In this document: positions 28,667-40,397 of the stretch, one piece after another
Position numbering within the stretch: the first letter of the stretch is position 1
How the letters are laid out: the number at the start of each line of letters is the position of its first letter
Source: Littorina saxatilis
Taxonomy: Eukaryota > Mollusca > Gastropoda > Littorinimorpha > Littorinidae
Reading direction: 5' to 3'
NCBI RefSeq assembly: GCF_037325665.1
Contig: NC_090253.1
Span: 4,791,294-4,855,293, forward strand
Length of the DNA: 64,000 bases
Notes under the pieces: generated by a model
Seen by the model: the letters and a program-made list of their open reading frames with translations, nothing else
What the model was told of the DNA's origin: nothing
Database searches by the model: none
Made by a program: the position numbers and the translations under genes

Positions 28667-28975
28667 AACCGGCAGGGTTGGCCTAGTGGTAAGGCGTCCG
28701 CCCTGTGATCGGGAGGTCGTGCGTTCGAACCCCGGCCGGGTCATACCTAAGACTTTAAAATTGGCAATCTAGTGGCTGCTCCGCCTGGCCTCTGGCATTA
28801 TGGAGTTAGTGCTTGGACTGGTTGGTCCAGTGTCAGGATAATGTGACTGGGTGAGACATGAAGCCTGTGTTGCGACTTCTGTCTTGTGTGTGGCGCACGT
28901 TATATATGTCAAAGCAGCACCGCCCTGATATGGCCCTTCGTGGCCGGCAAACAAACAAACAAAGAAACAAACAAG
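28667..28975 (+). mobile_element. tRNA-headed SINE with (CAAA)n tail
   Basis: The head gcagggttggcctagtggta and gttcgaaccccgg give tRNA box A and B. The body continues to ggcccttcgtggccgg and then (caaa)n. The anticodon arm is imperfect and there is a long non-tRNA body, so it is a SINE rather than a tRNA gene. Confidence 0.75.
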
Positions 28976-29738
28976 CTGAGAAATTTATGGTGTAAAAAAA
29001 CACACCAACATTAAACATTTTGTCACAGTTTTTGATTTGATGAGAAAACTGTCAACCGCTTTCAAATTTGTGTTGGCTGCATGGGCCAAAGTTATGAATC
29101 TGCAGTCAACTGTGTTAAACTTAACAAATGTGCACTGAGACTTCATTCCTCTGATATTCTCTTCTCGGGTCACAAAGAGCAGAGGTAGACTTATTCGTAT
29201 AAAATAGTTGGGTACATGAAAGAACTGACTGGTGAATGTCACTTTTTTGCTTTCTTCCAAAATCATGAAACTCAATTCCATTATGTTAATTTTTTTTTTA
29301 ATCGTGGATTTTCAAGGAGCCCTGAGAAAAAATGAACAATCAAGACTTTTGCTTTAAAATATGTCCTGCGCTTTTGTAAGAGGTTGAATTTGCTTTCTTG
29401 GTGGAAAATATGTGCTCGAAAAAATATGTTCTTCTGTAACAGATGACAGTCAACCAAATGCAGCATGTTAGATTTTGTTGTTGCTGCTGTTGTTTCACAT
29501 GCACAGTATTTAGCCATGAACTCGAACACAGAGTTGCCTTGTAGTGTGTTAACTTGAACAAGAAATCCTGTTCTGTGTTACAAAGCATTGCATACATTGT
29601 TTACAGATGTTTTTCTGTTAACCTGTGATACTTTTTGGACTTAGTCTAAATGAGCTAATGATCTCACTCTATCTGTACAAAATAGTGAAGATATGCAATT
29701 GGTGTGTGTGTTTGTGTGTGAGAGAGAAGGAAGGAATG
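28976..29738. other. No gene seen; AT-rich intergenic DNA
   Basis: No exon, repeat or RNA gene recognised. Confidence 0.5.
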
Positions 29739-30225
29739 TACAGTGGTACCTCTAATGAGAGGACACCCTCGGGACCAGCCGAAAGTGTCTCTATAGCGGA
29801 TTTTATTTATTTATTTATTTTATTTACGAGGATTTATATCGCGCACATATCTCACCACACAAGGCGACTCAAGGCGCATGTTACCTATTAATGCCGTGTG
29901 AGATGGAATTTTTTACACAATATATCATGCATTCACATCGGCCAGTAGATCGACTGCCTTTAGGCGCTGCATCCACCTTTCACGGCCTAATATTCCAGGT
30001 CACACAGGTATTTTGGTGGACATTTTTATCTACGCCTATACAATTTTTGCCAGGAAAGACCCTTTTGTCAATCGTGGGATCGTTAACGTGCATACCCCAA
30101 TGTAGTGTACACGAATCCTCTCATGGCATGTATACTTAAATCAACTTTATAAACTAGGGGTCCAACTGAAGCTGTCCTTTACCAAGAGATGTCCTCTCAT
30201 CAGAGGGACCTCAGTCCCAGGTACC
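29739..30225. mobile_element. MITE containing a SINE-tail fragment
   Basis: Outer ends tacagtggtacctctaatgag and ctcatcagagggacctcagt are inverted. Inside, 29808-30130 is a fragment of the SINE tail (gtgagatggaattttttaca, cacaatgtagtgtacacg-type sequence), so a SINE piece inserted into the MITE. Confidence 0.55.
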
Positions 30226-31244
30226 CCTTTATGACCTTTGTACAGCTGATTTTGTTCCAAAATGCTTTTAGTTCCTGTTGCGATTATTCCCATGCATTTA
30301 AAATTTGTTGTTGTTAATGTGACATTGACTGGATCACCTTGTGTTAGCGTTTGTTAACTTGTCAACATTTTTCTGCATTTTATATGTGTGAATCAAAATA
30401 CTAATAGGAAAAAAGTACATGGAGTTTTCCTCTGAACAAGAAAAAAAGTTTGAGGGGTATTTTTATTCTGTACCATGATTAGTTTGTTACTTATTCTTTT
30501 GTGTTCCACATGTTTGTTTTCCTTGTCTTTTATAATTATAACTAACTAACTTAATTATGGTTTTTGCCAGTTACGTGGTCCATCACATACAATTGTTTTT
30601 TTAATAACAACATAAAATTTGAATTATAAATGTGCACTCTATTTTAAAGAAATTTTACTGGTCATTGTACAAAATTAGTATGTTATTTTACGGACTATAA
30701 CTTTTTTTTCTCAATCTTGACCCCTGCCGCTTGTTGAACGGAAGCGCCCTATGTGTTGTTAAAATAGAAATCCCTGGCCAAGTTTCATCTCAGACATCAA
30801 AGAGACCGCCCCACAGGTTAATCTCGGTCAGTAATGGACCTGCTTTTAATCTCACCGCACACACAGAGCACAAATATTTCCACTCTGTATTCTTTCTTTG
30901 ATGTGCGGGAAGCGCCTAATGTGATGTTTTTTTCCTCTCAATTTTACCTCAAAAATGGGGGTTGCGCCGAACAAAGCGCCTTGCAGTCCCGAAAGTACGT
31001 ACATAAATAAATTTCAATAGTAAATGTGTATTTTATTTGCTTATTGTTGTTCAGTAGAGTCAGTACTGTTAAAGATCTCAATAAGTCTCAAACTTGTTTT
31101 GTGGTCTGCTGTAATGTGTTGTATGGAAGGCTACATCAGAATGACGTCACACAATTTTGATGAAAGCTAGGAAAACACAAGAGGCGAAGCCATCAAGGCT
31201 CACGTAAGAAATCGACAAACAGTAACACAAACTCAATCACTCCG

Positions 31245-31291
<47 letters not shown>

Positions 31292-32248
31292 GCATAGGTG
31301 AAACTGTGCAAGAAAGCGAGACACTAGATCTAGATCTGTCTGTCTGCATGTAGCCTACTTACAGGGACACGACTGCCAACTAGTCTCGGCCCGCTCAAAA
31401 TAATAATGACCGAGACTTTCAGTACTTCCTTCGCGTGACGTCTAACCCTCTTACGTCATAATGTGACGTCAATGTAATGTGACGTCTTCAAATGTTAGAG
31501 TTTCTACCACAGACATACACACGCACGCACGCACATACGCACGCACGCACAGACAGACAAAGTTACGATCGCATAGGCTACACTTACGTGAGCCAAAAAG
31601 ACAATCTTTTCTTCACAGCTTCATAAAACTCACAAGACCTGTTCTTTGCGTTTTAGTTTTTATCTGACGGCAAGTACATTTCAGATGCATAGAATAAAAC
31701 CAACTTAGAGTAACAACTTGTAACTGTCAGTCATTTCAGTCATACAGCAGTATAAAACAGTTTACAGCTTTCTATTGCACAAGAGATCAAACAATGAATA
31801 AATAAACAAATAAATAATATATTAAAACTCTAATGCCTTGGATGGATCTGATCATGTTAAAAACATTGGCAAGATTAATACAGAATATAGCTGAATGAGC
31901 CTTTAGGTTTAAAAAAAATTTTCTAAACACTTCACATTTTTTTTTATTCGTTTCTTTCAGCATGAATGTTAAAACTTTTTTGACTAAAATAAAACCAAAA
32001 CCTCAACACTTTTACTGGTGGAAATGAACTTTTCCTGTCATGTTGGTGACAAATTGTTACATTTCTACTTTTAATAAGACCAAATAAACAAAAGGAAGTA
32101 AGTTTAGAAACATTGACAGTACGAGAGCTATCCTAATATGTCAAACCAGTCTCCTGGCAAAGATAATTAAAAGCCTGAATGGAACAAATAAGCTACTTTT
32201 AGTCTAGAGCGCTTACTTCCCTTTGCTATTCCAAAATGTCCTGGTGTT
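30226..32248. other. Intergenic, no gene seen; CA and GCAC simple repeats
   Basis: AT-rich. Microsatellites at 31251-31284 (CA) and 31518-31552 (ACGC). A TGACGTC cluster at 31139-31490 is listed separately. Two genes converge here, so 3' ends and not promoters are expected. Confidence 0.5.
31139..31490. promoter_or_regulatory. Cluster of CRE-like TGACGTC motifs
   Basis: TGACGTCA near 31142, then TGACGTC near 31436, TACGTCA near 31454, TGACGTCA near 31464 and TGACGTC near 31479: four within about 50 bp. These fit the consensus of ATF/CREB-type factors. Function is not shown, and no promoter is evident beside it. Confidence 0.3.
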
Positions 32249-32260
32249 ACTGGAATCTAG

Positions 32261-32634
32261 TTGGGGATATAGCTCAGTCGGTAGCGCGCTGGATTTGTAT
32301 CCAGTTGGCCGCTGTCAGCGTGAGTTCGTCCCCACGTTCGGCGAGAGATTTATTTCTCAGAGTCAACTTTGTGTGCAGACTCTCCTTGGTGTCCGAACAC
32401 CCCCGTGTGTACACGCAAGCACAAGACCAAGTGCGCACGAAAAAGATCCTGTAATCCATGTCAGAGTTCGGTGGGTTATAGAAACACAAAAATACCCAGC
32501 ATGCTTCCTCCAAAAAAGGCATATGGCTGCCTAAATGGCGGGGTAAAAACGGCCATACACGTAAAATTCCACACGTGCAAAAAACACACGACTGAGTGTA
32601 CGAGGGAGCGTCAGCCCACGAACGCAGAAGAAGA
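32261..32634 (+). mobile_element. Complete tRNA(Thr)-like SINE with 12-bp target duplication
   Basis: Flanked by actggaatctag at 32249-32260 and 32635-32646. Head ggggatatagctcagtcggt, core with caagcacaagaccaagtgcg and aatacccagcatgc, tail cacgaacgcagaagaag. This is the cleanest copy in the window and defines the family. Confidence 0.9.
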
Positions 32635-32821
32635 ACTGGAATCTAGCTATATTCTTTGGTAAATTTGCCCCAAATGGCCATAAAAGTTTAAACAATTTCC
32701 ATACATTTTAGCCAATCTTGGCATCACGTTTTACATTTCTGCTGAAGTCGCACCAAAGTTTTCAGTCAAATGACGTCCACAGGGATTCTCTCTTGACTGG
32801 GATATTTAGCAAACTTCATAT

Positions 32822-32970
32822 TCATTCTAACAGGCGCTCAGGCAAAGATGCATCACTATCAGGGTTGGAATGGTAGTACACTCCCACTGCCCCAACGTTG
32901 GTTACCCAGCAGTCAAAACCCGCTTCTTCCAAGTCTTTGCAAGCGGCTTGTATCTTTTCATCGGGTGTGT
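32822..32970 (-). CDS. MVK: MVK exon 9 (last)
   Basis: Acceptor tttcttttcag. It reads [20 protein letters not shown], then [10 protein letters not shown], and ends PERLLE with TGA at 32822-32824. Confidence 0.93.
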
Positions 32971-35900
32971 CTGAAAAGAAATTTGAGAGTGCAGTCTCAC
33001 ACAGCCGTAGCTCCAAAACATGTTCTCAAGCAATAGAAACGATGTATCAAGGCTGTGATTTTGAGTCTTCTTGACTTAAACTTTCCGAAACCAAAAACCT
33101 GTACTGAAGTTTAAAGTTTAAAATCGTACATTTCTTTTGTCTGGAAAAACTTATAATGAAATACTGGATTGATAAAACAGAACCAAGCACTGATAACTGG
33201 AAAAATTCTATCCAAATTCACAAACGTACACATTCAAAAATGGACACACACACACATTGAAAGGTGAGTAATGAAAGAAATGAGGAATCAAAATAAAATC
33301 ACAGGAAACTGTGTTTCCAGGGACACAGTTTTGTTGTGTGAATATTCAAGGCATCACATTCACATTACTCTGAATGTCTCTCTCCTGAAAACTATGTACT
33401 GGTGTAACTGTCTCTTTAAACGGTATGTGCAGCTATGAGACAACACACACACACACACACACGCACGCACACACACACACTTAGTCTAAACTAAGACAAC
33501 ACACACACAAACAGTCTAAACTAAGACAAAACAAAAACACAAACACGCACACTAACAGTCTAAATTTAGACAAATCAAAAACACACACACGCACACAGTC
33601 TAAACTAAGACAAAACAAAAACACATGCACACAGACAATCTAAACTAAGACAAAACACACACACACACACCAACCTGGTCTCAAGAGCGTGTACGCACAT
33701 CCTCCACCCCCGGCCCCCGTCAGCTTGCTGTGCAGCGCTTGACGCGCCGTCAGCTTTACCACCCTGTCCAGTGAACTGTGACCCACGCCGATCGTATTCA
33801 GCAGTTGCTGGTTTATGTCGATGAGCTCCTGCAACAGCAAGATCTATATAATTGCAGCTCTGGAAAGAGTAATGACTTGATTACATTAATGCAATACAAT
33901 ACAGTATGACAGTACAAAACAATATTAGATTCAATCAAATTCATTACTTGCAACATGGGTACAAACAGAAATTTGTCTGAGTTAATTTAATCGTTTGTCA
34001 TTAATGGTGCATCGAAGTTGTACAGTAGTACAGTTGTAGAACAAACGTTAATGACCAAACTTGTTTTGTGTTAGAAATGTTGTGCATTAGAGGTTCCTTG
34101 TAAAAGTTTTGATGACGAACTGACAAATATTATGAGTTATTTCTAATATGCTGACTGTTAGCAAATGATAACAAGACATGTCGAGAAAAAAGATATCAAG
34201 CATGAGCCTTTAGGCGAATGCTGATATCGTTTGTGAGACATGTCTGTTATTTGCTAACAGTCAGCATATTAGAAATAACGGTTTTATTACCGTTTAATTC
34301 GACCAAAAGAAATTTCGAAGCAACCCCGCGAATTAGACAGAACAGCCGCAATGGGAACTTGAGCGCTTCTACCTGATTATGCCTGTCAGTCAAAGAATTC
34401 TCGTGACCTGAGTCAGCCAATCAGAGTAACACACCTGACGTGATGAATATTCACAGGTCAAATGCCTTTGACACACAACAATCTCACAAGATAAAACATG
34501 TTAAACATGCGTTTCGGTTGCTTCGCTTTTTCTCGTTGAACAGAGAGCGACAGATTTAGAACCGACTCCAGACGGATGGGAAATGACGTAAAGATACATT
34601 TGATGTAAAGCGAGTGGCGCAATTTCACTTGATTTTTCCGAACTTTGATCATTTAGATTTCAAGTGAGCGGTCGGCATTGCACACTCAAACGATGGGCGG
34701 TGCCTTGCTGTTCCGTTACGCACCCACCGACAAAACTCGCTTTTCGGTATTTTTTGAGTCACTTGAGAAAAAGTGACTCTATGTAATCGGTCAGTGTTAG
34801 TCTGTCCGGCCGTCCGGCCGGCCGTCCGTAGACACCACCTTAACGTTGGACTTTTCTCGGAAACTATCAAAGCGATCGGGCTCATATTTTGTTTAGTCGT
34901 GACCTCCAATGACCTCTACACTTTAACGATGGTTTCGTTGACCTTTGACCTTTTTCAAGGTCACAGGTCAGCGTCAAAGGAAAAATTAGACATTTTATAT
35001 CTTTGACAAAGTTCATCGGATGTGATTGAAACTTTGTAGGATTATTCTTTACATCAAAGTATTTACATCTGTAGCCTTTTACGAACGTTATCAGAAAAAC
35101 AAGGGAGATAACTAGCCTTTTCTGTTCGGCAACACACAACTTAACGTTGGGCTTTTCTCGGAAACTATAAAAGTGACCGGGCTCAAATTTTATGTGAACG
35201 TGACTCATTGTGTTGTGAATAGCAATTTCTTCCTGTCCATCTGATGCCTCATATAATATTCAGAACTGCGAAAGTGACTCGATCGAGCGTTTGCTCTTCT
35301 TGTTAGATAAAGAGAGTATTACCTGACAGCATTTGAAGTGTCATTCTTTAGAATAAATCACGCTGATATTGTTGAATTACATTTTTACTTTGTCTTGTTA
35401 ATTTTTAGCGTGATAAACAAAAAGGGTCCCTGCCTGAACGTTATAACATTTAAAGGGTCACCTAGAATCCGTCCTGATTGGTCAAAAAGCCATATGGGGC
35501 ACTGAATTGGTAATAAATTGAACTAATGGGTTTTACCGATCTGCTATTGTGGTGGGGTAGTTCAAATTTGGCCTTTTGCTCACTCCAGTAATTTGTGATG
35601 ATGTAAAAGATAGTTCAAAACTCACTAAAACACATGGAGAAAGTGACACACAGACACAGATGATAGACACAGAAGTGGAAACTAAGACACGTACAGTGGA
35701 GCCTTCTTTGAAGACCTCCCAATGTAAGACTGTTAGGAAACGCTACCGTTGCTGAGCTTTGGTTCAGTTTTGTGTGTTGCGTGTAGTTGACTTATTTGTA
35801 CTTTGTGGGAAAGTACCGATATTATATTTTGTAAACACAATATTTATGCTTGGACGAGAATGCAGGTGAACTTTCTAGTCCTGTCAAAACAAGTTGTTTA

Positions 35901-38900
35901 CCATGCTGTTTTAGTCGTGAGTTCGTGGCGTTCGTTCGGATTAAGTGTGTCGGCGCTTTTGATGTACGTCAGAGAGAATGTCGCTAGTTTAGTCCATGCA
36001 CGGCTCGTATAATGTAGTTGCATGTATCGTGTTCGGTCTGGAATATTCTCGAGATTGAGTATTTACTATATATGCCAGCGCGATTTGAATGTTAAAAAAA
36101 GCTTCTATTTGAGTTCTGCTACGTTGTGCAATTGTATGTATTGAATGCTGAATAAATCCTCGAACTCAATTTGACGAGTTGTTTTCTGCTGCTGCGAAGA
36201 CGGGCGACGTAGAATAAAAGAACACAACTATACGACGTTTGAGAACTTGTGGCAATCTCAAGTGCCGTGTAACAATTGGGGGCCAAGCCAAGGATCTACG
36301 TTTAACGCCAAGGGTTTTCCAGCAACAAGGACCAGTGTCAAGACAGTCACAGGAGGTAGCCATCAATCGGGTGTATCCTGAGGGATCAGTATTGAGACTA
36401 CGGAACCGTGGATTCGGTGTGACTGGTGAAGAGTTTGGTAATCGCCGCAGCTCGGTACGGTGAGCGACGCCGTAGTGTATCGGGATTACAGAGGTAAGCT
36501 ACCGTTTGGACGAGACGGACTTCGTCGCGGAGCTAGTGCATTAATACTACGAAATACGACTGGGGTACGTCGTGTACGTATCGTGAGCAGAGTGCGCCGT
36601 CACATTAGACGAGGAGGGTGGCAGCCTGCGTTTACGAAGGTGAACAGCGACGAGAGAAGCATCGGAGGTGCAGTAGAGACTGTGTTCTTTTAGAAGACTA
36701 CATTCGTCTACGTTCGTGGCTGTGAAAGAATACAGACGAACGCACCGGAAAAGACCAGAATGGCTGAGTTCTGGGGAAAAGAAATTGAACTGGGACTAAA
36801 AGGCAAGCAGTTGACGGAGTTCGTCGAGTCCCAGACACGACTGCAAGCGTGAGCGTGAAGAAAGACAAGCGCAGCGAGAAGAAAAAGAAAGACAAGCGCA
36901 GCGGGAGCGTGAAGAAAGACAAGCGCAGCGTGAGCGTGAAGAAAGACAAGCGCAGCGTGAAGAAAGAGAAAGAGAAGCACAGCGTGAAGAAAGGCAAATT
37001 GAGCTGAAACGCTTAGAGCTCCAAATAAAAATGGAGATGAAGCGCTTAGAGCTTCAGACAGAAATGGTGCGTGTTCAAAATGAGCACGAGGCACCACGCC
37101 AAAGAGATAACCAGCAGCAAATGCTACACAGGGCATCGAAACTTCCAGCATTCACTGAAGAGAAAGACCAGATCGATACTCCAGACTTCACCGGAGAAGT
37201 TGAGGCCGTCTGCCTGAAGAAGCCCTTGTACGATCTATTAATTGGGAACATTGGGGGTGCGAGACGTCCTGATGACCCTGATTTCGAATGGAGAATGGGC
37301 TCAGCTCAGCCTGCTGCTGAGGAGGAAGACCCACTGCCATTCGCGAATGAAGATATCAGCGAACTGTTACGAGATGACAGAGCAACTGTGCATCGCCGCG
37401 ACCAGCCGCAGGTTGTAAGCGCTGTGACGACCAGAGCCCAGGCGAAGAAGGACAAAACAACTACGCCACTCAGGGTCACCAACAGTTCTGCAACTGCTGT
37501 CGTGGACAGGGATCGGCTGATTCAGCTACAGGAAGCTGATTTGACCTTGACAAAGTACAGGAGTCGTCCTGTCAAGGAGATGACTAAGGGCGAAGGCACT
37601 GTGCACTTTGAAGTAAAGGCCAAGATCCTGTACAGAGTGTTCCAGCACCCGAGAGTCAACGGTGGGAAGCCATTACGTCAAGTTCTGGTGCCTCAACCAC
37701 TTAGGCGCCAGGTGATGGAGGTGGCCCACGACTCTATTATGGGAGGTCACCTGGGTGTCAAGAAGACATCGGACAGAATCCAGGCTGCGTTTTACTGGCC
37801 AGGACTGCATGCAGATGTGACTCGATTCTGCCGATCGTGCGATATTTGCCAGAAAACCATACCTCGAGGAAGGGTCCCGAAAGTGCCGTTGCAGAAGATG
37901 CCTTTGATCGACCGACCTTTCAAGAGGGTGGCCATTGACCTCATCGGCGAGATCAAACCGCCAAGTGAAGAGGGTCATCGTTGGGTACTGACCCTGGTAG
38001 ACTATGCAACCAGGTACCCAGAAACCGTGCCTCTGAAGAAAATTGACACCGAGACTGTTGCCGAGGCACTTGTGGACATTTTCAGCAGAATTGGGGTTCC
38101 TGAAGAGATCCTCACAGACCTGGGGACACAGTTTGTCTCTGAATGCATGGAAGAGGTCAACAGGCTGCTGAGCATTCGTCACTTGACTACGACACCCTAT
38201 CACCCGATGTGCAATGGGCTGGTCGAAAAATTCAATGCGACGCTGAAGTCCACGCTGAAGAAACTATGCAGTGAGCAGCCAAGGCAGTGGCATCGCTACA
38301 TCAATGCCTTGCTGTTTGCATACAGGGAGGTGCCACAAGAGTCCACTGGATTCTCCCCGTTCGAGCTGATGTACGGGCGGACCGTGAGAGGCCCGATGCA
38401 GATACTAAAGGAATTGTGGACGAAAGATGTGGACACACCTGAAGTGAAGAACAGTTACCAGTACGTGTTCGAGTTGCGAGAGAAACTGGAGGAGACTCTC
38501 GAGATTGCGAGAGAAAACTTGAGAAAGTCTCAGGATAGCGGAAAGCACTACTACGACCGCAAAGCCGTAAACAGGAAGTTTACACCAGGTAACAAAGTGC
38601 TGATACTGCTTCCCACTGATCACAACAAACTACTGATGCAGTGGAAAGGCCCATACGAGGTTGAGGCCGTGGTAGGGATCAACGACTACAAGGTGAATGT
38701 CGGCAAGAAGTCCAAGATCTACCACGCTAACCTCCTGAAACTGTACGTGGAGAGACCTCCGGAAGCAGTACAGGTCGCAGCAAGTGTGGAAGAACCAGCC
38801 GAACTAGACGAGTTCGACGGTGAGGAACTACTGGAGTTGGGAGACCTCCACAAGAAAGAGGGAGTGGATGACGTCAAGTTAGGACCTGACCTGACGGAAG

Positions 38901-40352
38901 ACCAGCAGAAGGGGCTTTTGTTGGAAAACGTCACCAAGATCCTCAATGCGCCACGTCCTGAAACCAAGAAGCAGGTGCGATCCTTCCTTGGATTGGCTGG
39001 GTACTACAGAGAGTTCATTCCAAACTTCGCCGCCATAACGGCGCCTTTGTCGGACATGACCCGGAAAGGATGCCCCAACCGAATACTCTGGGGACCAGCT
39101 CAGGAGAAGTCATACCAGACCGTGCGCGACCTGATGTCACGAGACCCGGTGCTACGCCTTCCTGATACTGCCAAAGAGTTCATCTTGCGTACAGACGCAT
39201 CGGACGAAGGGATGCTGATGCAAGAGCATGGAGGTAAACCGTTTCCGGTCAGCTATGCCAGCAAGAAGCTGTCAGGAGCCGAGAAGAACTACTCGACCAT
39301 GGAGAAAGAGTGTTTAGCCATCGTGTGGGGAATCAAGAAATTTGAACTCTACCTCCAAGGGGTGAAATTCGTGCTTCAGACTGATCACAAACCCCTCACC
39401 TACCTGAACTCTGCAAAGTTTGTAAATAATCGTATCATGAGGTGGGTGATGTACTTGCAGAACTTTGATATGCGAGTGGAATCGATCAAGGGTTCAGACA
39501 ATGTTGGAGCAGATTTTCTCAGCCGAGTATGTGAGTAAAACTGTGTTCATTCTCCAACAGACTAATGTACATACCTGGATTTCAATCTGTTATGTATACA
39601 TAATATGTGTACAGGTAGCGTTTCAATGATTGAAAGAAATTAGGTAAATTTCTTCTGGTGTTGGGGGTAATGTTAGGAAACGCTACCGTTGCTGAGCTTT
39701 GGTTCAGTTTTGTGTGTTGCGTGTAGTTGACTTATTTGTACTTTGTGGGAAAGTACCGATATTATATTTTGTAAACACAATATTTATGCTTGGACGAGAA
39801 TGCAGGTGAACTTTCTAGTCCTGTCAAAACAAGTTGTTTACCATGCTGTTTTAGTCGTGAGTTCGTGGCGTTCGTTCAGATTAAGTTTGTCGGCGCTTTT
39901 GATGTACGTCAGAGAGAATGTCGCTAGTTTAGTCCATGCACGGCTCGTATAATGTAGTTGTATCGTGTTCGGTCTGGAATATTCTCGAGATTGAGTATTT
40001 ACTATATATGCCAGCGCGATTTGAATGTTAAAAAAAGCTTCTATTTGAGTTCTGCTACGTTGTGCAATTGTATGTATTGAATGCTGAATAAATCCTCGAA
40101 CTCAATTTGACGAGTTGTTTTCTGCTGCTGCGAAGACGGGCGACGTAGAATAAAAGAACACAACTATACGACGTTTGAGAACTTGTGGCAATCTCAAGTG
40201 CCGTGTAACAAAGACTCCTCCCAACCCCTTCTAGAGACCTATCTCTATCAGATTTTCTGTTCACAACGTCCATATATTTACGTCCTTTTTACATTTAGTC
40301 AAGTTTTGACTAAATGTTTTAACATAGAGGGGGAATCGAGATGAGGGTCGTG

Positions 40353-40397
<45 letters not shown>

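Larger units (their letters stand above)
35731..40210 (+). mobile_element. Ty3/gypsy-type LTR retrotransposon fossil, 4.48 kb, broken
   Basis: LTRs at 35731-36274 and 39671-40210 begin TGTTAGGAAACG and end CCGTGTAACA. A 5-bp duplication aagac flanks the element. The LTRs differ by about two substitutions and one small indel in 540 bp, so insertion is recent. Recognisable parts, in order, are a gag-like charged N-terminal stretch, a zinc-binding plus integrase core, and an RNase H region. The element is broken (a few breaks; parts of a full set are missing) and must have moved with help from a relative. It inserted into a cagtgga-ended MITE in MVK intron 7. Confidence 0.88.

Noticed and set aside
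28667-28745. Functional tRNA genes at 7015, 28667, 32261, 43650 and 47688
   Set aside because: Cloverleaf stems are imperfect and each continues into a SINE body with a tail and, at 32261, a target duplication.
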